Of a DNA stretch of 64,000 nt, positions 60,401-64,000 are shown piece by piece. Origin of the DNA: Hydractinia symbiolongicarpus (taxonomy: Eukaryota > Cnidaria > Hydrozoa > Anthoathecata > Hydractiniidae). The translations under genes were made by a program, and so were the position numbers. Position 1 is the stretch's first letter; each line of letters starts with the position of its first letter. The notes under the pieces are model-generated. The model searched no databases, was not told where the DNA came from, and was given only the letters and a program-made list of their open reading frames with translations. Where the stretch lies: contig NC_079885.1 in NCBI RefSeq assembly GCF_029227915.1, forward strand, positions 20,285,001-20,349,000, in the 5' to 3' direction.

Positions 60401-63400
60401 ATTGCCTCTTTAATCTTTGCGGTATGTCGTTTCTCCCACCACCTGGATGGATCATAGCTGCTAGAAATTGAACATCGACAATAGTGGTGAAATCTCCAGG
60501 CTTGTCTAAGTTGTAGAAACCATTTGCCTCCATAAGTTGCCGAACGATTTCATTGGTTACCTTTTGTAGAGAATAAAATAATGCAATTAGTTTTAATGAA
60601 TATGAATAGGTGGAAAAGCTTGATGTATATCGCTTTTTATGTTCCTGTAAAGTCAAAGTTTTAATGGCAAGGGTATTGAATAAATGTTGGTACTGGTTTA
60701 TAAAGTAACAAATAACTCAGTACTGGCAAAGCGGCGCATGTGAAGGAAATTTGGGTTAGCAATATTGGTGTATACATAATGTATACATTTAGAACATAGG
60801 ACCCACATTGATAACAATGGAACAACACTGAAGTGGCTATATCCTGTATAAATATTCGATAAAATAATTCGTGGATAAAGTTCATTGTTGTTCAAATTTA
60901 AACTTTAATAATAAAAAAAAAATACTAGTGTAGGGGGAAAATCGTAACAGCAAAATAAACAAATCACACCTGATCTCCCCATTCGTTAATCACTGGCATG
61001 TTAATGTCGTCAACGAAAACAGTCATCTTCTTCCCTGCTGCAGGACCATACGTACTGCCCATTCTTTTGTCAACATAACTTTCTATGGTTCTCTAAATGT
61101 GAAAAAAGCTAGTAAGTAAGAAATAAGTAACGGGAAGTTTTAACGTCCTTGGGGATTCCATCCTAATGGTTGGCTCCTCCTCCCCTCGATTATAACTCTG
61201 TTACATTACCGCTAGAGATCGTATAGAATGGCTAACTTGCTTGCCTGCCACACAAGCCGATTAGCGGTCAGTAGATAGCACCAAATGGACTGACAACACT
61301 ACATTCAAGGTGCGCTGGAGTGGGACTCGAACCTAGAACCTTATGATTACATGCCGGATGCGCTACCACTACACTATCACCGCTAATTTCTACAATAGAT
61401 GTTTTATATAGGTATTCCTGGTGAATCATCAAACACAAATTGAGTAATTCACCAAAAGCAGATAGCAATTGAAAGGCCCTTCTCAAGTCGTAATAAATGA
61501 ATTACTTACTTGAAAGTGAAAAGGTGTTGATGCGGACGAGAAATTAAAACTTTTACTAAGGTGCATTTCACCATCGTAATGAGACATGTAACTTTGCGCC
61601 ATGATTGTTTTCGCAGTACCTTGTTCACCAATAAGTAAGGCAGCCTGTAATATATAATAATTAAAATAGACTGCCCCTTTCATCTCAAACGTTTATGGCA
61701 TATTGACCATATGGAGCCTAGTACGCTGTCCTCAATTCTCAAGTTAGAAGAAAAAAGATTTTTAGCAGTTTCTCATGTTAATAGAAGACATCTGAAGACA
61801 ATTGTTTTCATTGAGTGGAAGATTGGCAGTCAACAAATCATTGCTTTTAGATATCTAAATAAATCATCCAGCAGGGGTATGGTAATGTTTAAACCTCTTT
61901 TGAGTCAAATAGTTTAAAAAAAGACAATCCAGCAAAAGGAACGTTAAGTAGTTTTCTTATATTATTTTAAGTTAAAGCCCAATACACAATGTCAGAATAG
62001 TGTAGGTATCTGTAATGTTACTCAATCGTTACTCATTTAATTTTGCATATTCTTCTAAACAATCCTGGTCAAATGTATAGACAAAAAAAACATTGAAGCA
62101 GTTCTCACCTTTCCTTGTTTTGCAATTATGCTCATCAAAAAGTCTGTACGTACGTTATCAACATTCGGTACAAGAATTGAGGAGTATTCCGGAGTGCTAT
62201 CTGTTGGATACTTATATTCTTCTACACGGCTAGTCCAGTGGCACCATTCACCTGAGTAAATTAACAAAACATTTGTTACATATAGAAACATTATACTTCC
62301 CTTCCCTGTGTAGGCGTATGAACTAACATAAATGTCTTTAAATTAACAATTTTTTCTGTCTGCAGTGACATGATCTCACCAAAGCAGATATAGGTATTAA
62401 TTGAAAGACAAATTCTATTCTTTCGTTCTAAAGCACCTATTCTTGATGTATGCAATTTTAGTGAATAAAAATTCAACTGTGAGATGATGATGGATTTTTT
62501 TCTCCAATTTTAAGATAGAATATCCCACCCGAATTTTATGTAACTCAAGATCGGAAATTTATTTCAGTAGTTAAAGATATTTCTAGTAGAATATCTCACG
62601 TATATTCAAAGCACATCTAAAATCAACAGTACAGATGTAAAGCACAAAAGAAAACAACAGAAGAGCAAGGTATTTTAGTAGCAACGTATTGTCAGTCTAA
62701 CATAGACTGAAAATACATTTTGAAATCATTTATTTGCTATGTGGAATTCCATTATCATAATACCAAACAAGCTAGTTGACATAGTTTGAAGTATTTTGAG
62801 AAAACTTAACTTTGAACAATATGTGCAAAAGAAAAACGTAGTTCTACAAATTAAATTTACTCCAATTTACCTTTCTTATCTACAAAGTACTCAAATATTG
62901 TATGATGAGAACCATCATCAATGTCTGGTAGATCGAGGTCAAGTTCACTTCGAATGAACTGTTCCAGCTTCTCTCGATCATCCAACTCTAGTACAGCACC
63001 GATGCTCCACATTATTGAAAACACATAGAGTCGATTTAAATGGTTTGTTGACATTTGGTTACCTTCTGAGAATGATGGTATCAAGCCATTCAGAACATTT
63101 ATTGACTAACAAACAAAATAAAAAAACTACGTGCAGCTTCAATAAAGTAAACACATTACATCACACTTTGAAAGATAAAGTACATCTAAAGCATGAAACA
63201 AGGCAGTTTTCAGAAATTAACTGCTCAGTCCGCAAAACTTAGCCAAATTCTTCCACGAAAACCCTACGAGAGGTTATTATAACTACCTTGAAGGAGAGTG
63301 TTAGCAAGGCTCTTTGCTTACCTGAGTGATATAGTTGCATTCCAACAACTCCATCTTAGGTGCTAGGTTCTCGTTCATGAAAACCAAGAGTTCTTGAAAG

Positions 63401-63462
63401 GAGTTGTTGTACAAGATTCGGAAAGCTTCTGACTCTACTGGGTCACGCTTAATAAGCCACGC
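39090..63462 (-). CDS. DNAH8-like: Axonemal dynein heavy chain, 3' half (DNAH5/8 type)
   Basis: Forty exons, all GT-AG with matching phases, total 6642 nt (2213 aa plus stop). The 5' part is outside the window. Exons: 63462-63322, 63105-62871, 62251-62109, 61644-61510, 61092-60970, 60560-60347, 59946-59837, 59482-59196, 58811-58742, 58302-58180, 57846-57716, 57435-57282, 57121-56957, 56652-56426, 56097-55773, 55021-54947, 54348-54181, 53687-53559, 53412-53326, 52817-52680, 52218-52091, 51647-51479, 51236-51081, 48137-47982, 47440-47351, 46877-46785, 46414-46171, 45889-45775, 45118-44928, 44742-44621, 44264-44146, 43990-43788, 43641-43568, 43293-43074, 42999-42692, 42475-42315, 41403-41247, 40775-40563, 39929-39777, 39479-39090. 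It is the outer-arm gamma-class motor subunit that powers ciliary beating. Identity to DNAH5/DNAH8 is strong throughout, including the C-terminal [20 protein letters not shown]. Which of the two it matches needs a tree. Confidence 0.97.
41925..42240. repeat. Dispersed repeat family B, copy 1
   Basis: It shares blocks such as AAAATGAGGAGATTT, GATGCCAGGAAGAA and AAATTATCGCTGTACAAATG with 50583-50930, in the same order and orientation. It ends in GGATGGCAACCCC. It lies in a dynein intron. It contains a 63-codon open frame that is chance. Confidence 0.65.
42692..45118 (-). other. Dynein: AAA6 (exons 29-35)
   Basis: Recognisable blocks are [108 protein letters not shown] and [20 protein letters not shown]. 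No frame breaks were found. A fragment of the last exon is duplicated in the intron at 44743-44840 and beyond (see separate entry). Confidence 0.92.
44840..44886 (-). pseudogene. Stray copy of part of a dynein exon
   Basis: On the minus strand the intron sequence reads [14 protein letters not shown], matching [14 protein letters not shown] encoded at 42901-42946 in the real exon. The DNA match extends over about 46 bp with a handful of differences and then stops. It lies inside the intron between exons 29 and 30 with no splice sites of its own. Confidence 0.8.
45196..45630. repeat. (GAAT/GGAT)n tetranucleotide array
   Basis: A long compound array of GAAT, AAAT and GGAT units with a pure GGAT run at about 45459-45527. 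It fills an intron of the dynein gene. On the minus strand it makes a false open frame of Ile-His-Ser-Phe repeats. Confidence 0.95.
48250..50582 (-). mobile_element. CR1/Jockey-type LINE, 5'-truncated
   Basis: It is in minus orientation inside a dynein intron, in the same direction as the gene. The reverse transcriptase shows [58 protein letters not shown] and the catalytic [13 protein letters not shown], followed by a C-terminal part to 48432. The frame is broken by a one-base shift near 50275 (an A run before GGTTCTGG) and by one in-frame TGA near 49192. The endonuclease and any ORF1 are missing, because coding sequence begins in mid-ORF at 50582. The 3' end has an A-rich run and an AATAAATAAATAAAA tail near 48252-48270. 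It is not active, but with two lesions over some 2 kb it is fairly young. Confidence 0.9.
50583..50930. repeat. Dispersed repeat family B, copy 2
   Basis: It starts with GTTGCCACTATTTTTATAG and ends with GAGGAGGCAACTCTG, so its ends are short inverted GTTGCC repeats. Interior blocks match 41925-42240. The LINE's truncated 5' end abuts its left edge. It is likely a MITE. Confidence 0.65.
51725..51860. repeat. AAC-rich trinucleotide array
   Basis: Interrupted AAC and AAT units in a dynein intron. A second, pure ACA run of about nine units lies at 53236-53262. Confidence 0.9.
52091..56097 (-). other. Dynein: stalk and microtubule-binding tip (exons 15-21)
   Basis: The ascending coiled coil runs from [19 protein letters not shown] through [19 protein letters not shown] (56097-55773) and [20 protein letters not shown] (55021-54947). 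The microtubule-binding tip is in 54348-53326 ([20 protein letters not shown] to [20 protein letters not shown]). The descending helix is [20 protein letters not shown], and the strut begins at [14 protein letters not shown]. The length and heptad pattern are usual for axonemal chains. Confidence 0.92.
55577..55738. repeat. 18-bp minisatellite
   Basis: Nine tandem units of 18 bp, consensus GGCGTTGCTACAAGAATG. The period is a multiple of three, so both strands stay open (GVATRM repeats on the plus strand). It is intronic, just left of the first stalk exon, and is not a protein repeat. Confidence 0.92.
56426..58811 (-). other. Dynein: linker piece and AAA4 (exons 9-14)
   Basis: An acidic insert with [16 protein letters not shown], characteristic of DNAH5/DNAH8, precedes AAA4. 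AAA4 has Walker [10 protein letters not shown] (57846-57716) and Walker [21 protein letters not shown] (57435-57282), followed by [20 protein letters not shown]. All key residues are present. Confidence 0.93.
59196..63462 (-). other. Dynein: end of AAA2 and AAA3 (exons 1-8)
   Basis: The first visible exon starts [14 protein letters not shown] and ends in ECNYITQ, the close of AAA2. AAA3 follows: Walker A GEQGTAKT (exon at 61644-61510) and Walker [10 protein letters not shown] (61092-60970), then [17 protein letters not shown], with its conserved arginine, and [20 protein letters not shown]. Both nucleotide-binding motifs are intact, so this site should bind ATP or ADP as in other outer-arm chains. 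Confidence 0.93.
61109..61388 (-). mobile_element. tRNA-derived SINE, Thr-like head, copy 2
   Basis: It is the reverse complement of the element at 12354-12630 over its full length. It has box A TGTAGTGGTAGCGC, box B GGTTCGAGTCC, the CATGTAA anticodon-loop-like stretch, the shared body GTGTGGCAGGCAAGCAAGTT and the CTTACTTAC tail. It lies in the dynein intron between the AAA3 Walker A and Walker B exons. Confidence 0.9.
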
Positions 63463-64000
63463 CTTAAAAAAAAGTAACGTTCTATCTTTAGAAATATACC
63501 TTGTACAACATCTAGCTTAAGCTAAAAATTCTGTTTTAGTATGCTAGGAAAGACTATTTGTGTAACTATTATAATGCACAAAAAGCTAATCCCGGGGCTA
63601 TTCATGTGTGAAATATTTCCTTGTTTAGCAAGGAAATGTTTCAGTATCACAACTTCTGTTCATAGGGCAAGAATACTTCTCCCCTGATAAAGACAACACC
63701 ATGTGTAAGTGTGACTGTTTACTTAAAAAAATAATGCTGATTCGACATAAATGTCGTCGCCTACCGAGGAAACTTACGTTCATATGAGAAAATGAATTAC
63801 CCGCTTACTGAGATTTTGATCATATGCACCCAAGGTCTCGGTAGGTGGGTAAATGTTTTTAGTTTAACGGTCCCTTTAAAAAAACAGTGTAAACCTCTCA
63901 TATGTCAACTCATATTTTTTCCCTTTTTTTGATACGAAACTCCTTGACCTTCCTATGTAAAATTGATCAAACCTTCCTGCTACTAACAATTACGATAAAA
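63463..64000. other. Dynein intron running off the window
   Basis: No further dynein exon could be recognised before the right edge. The phase-0 acceptor at 63463-63464 implies that the preceding exon lies beyond 64000. Confidence 0.6.

Noticed and set aside
48250-61388. The LINE as the partner that mobilises the Thr-type SINE
   Set aside because: The LINE ends in TAAA repeats and the SINE in CTTA/TTAC repeats; their 3' ends show no shared sequence.
63463-64000. A further upstream dynein exon
   Set aside because: No stretch with dynein-like coding and flanking splice sites was found before the window edge.

Overview
The window is animal nuclear DNA. It is AT-rich, genes are split by short GT-AG introns, and the spaces between genes are crowded with decayed transposons, SINEs and microsatellites. 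The mix of genes (an outer-arm ciliary dynein, a carbohydrate sulfotransferase, a hydroxylysine kinase, a secreted DNRLRE-type protein, an ankyrin-RING protein and an unusual glutamate-receptor-like channel) and the repeat landscape suggest a cnidarian, perhaps a hydrozoan. That placement is inference, because no marker gene settles it.

Layout. (1) 2503-4359 (+): a three-exon Golgi-type carbohydrate sulfotransferase of 380 aa. (2) 5221-13441 (-): a nine-exon gene rebuilt here from splice sites. It encodes a 526-aa ionotropic-glutamate-receptor-like protein whose pore carries the potassium-channel filter TTVGYGD. It has no amino-terminal domain and ends in a fourth membrane segment plus a coiled-coil tail. 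This is the most interesting gene in the window. (3) 14777-15957: a 1.18-kb deleted pogo/Tigger transposon flanked by TA. (4) 18666-19337 (+): a secreted 223-aa DNRLRE/TGF-beta-propeptide-like protein. (5) 22300-29655: a head-to-head pair. A decayed ankyrin pseudogene (-) is split by a Penelope-like retroelement fragment with a 13-bp target duplication, and an intact 1075-aa ankyrin-RING gene (+) faces it. Between them lie a deleted DNA transposon, a TTAA-flanked MITE nested in it, and a tetranucleotide array. (6) 33088-36012 (-): a three-exon hydroxylysine kinase of 405 aa, followed to the right by a hAT transposase fossil. (7) 39090-63462 (-): the last 40 exons, 2213 codons before the stop, of an axonemal dynein heavy chain of the DNAH5/DNAH8 type. 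It runs from the end of AAA2 through AAA3, AAA4, stalk, AAA5 and AAA6 to the C-terminus, and the 5' half lies beyond the right edge. Its introns hold a CR1/Jockey-type LINE, a tRNA-derived SINE, tandem arrays and a stray copy of part of one of its own exons.

The genes do not form an operon or a shared pathway; they are independent eukaryotic loci. What ties the window together is repeat content: four repeat families occur here in two or more copies. For every multi-exon gene model the splice phases were followed through all junctions. Each keeps one open frame with a total length divisible by three, which is the main support for the structures given.
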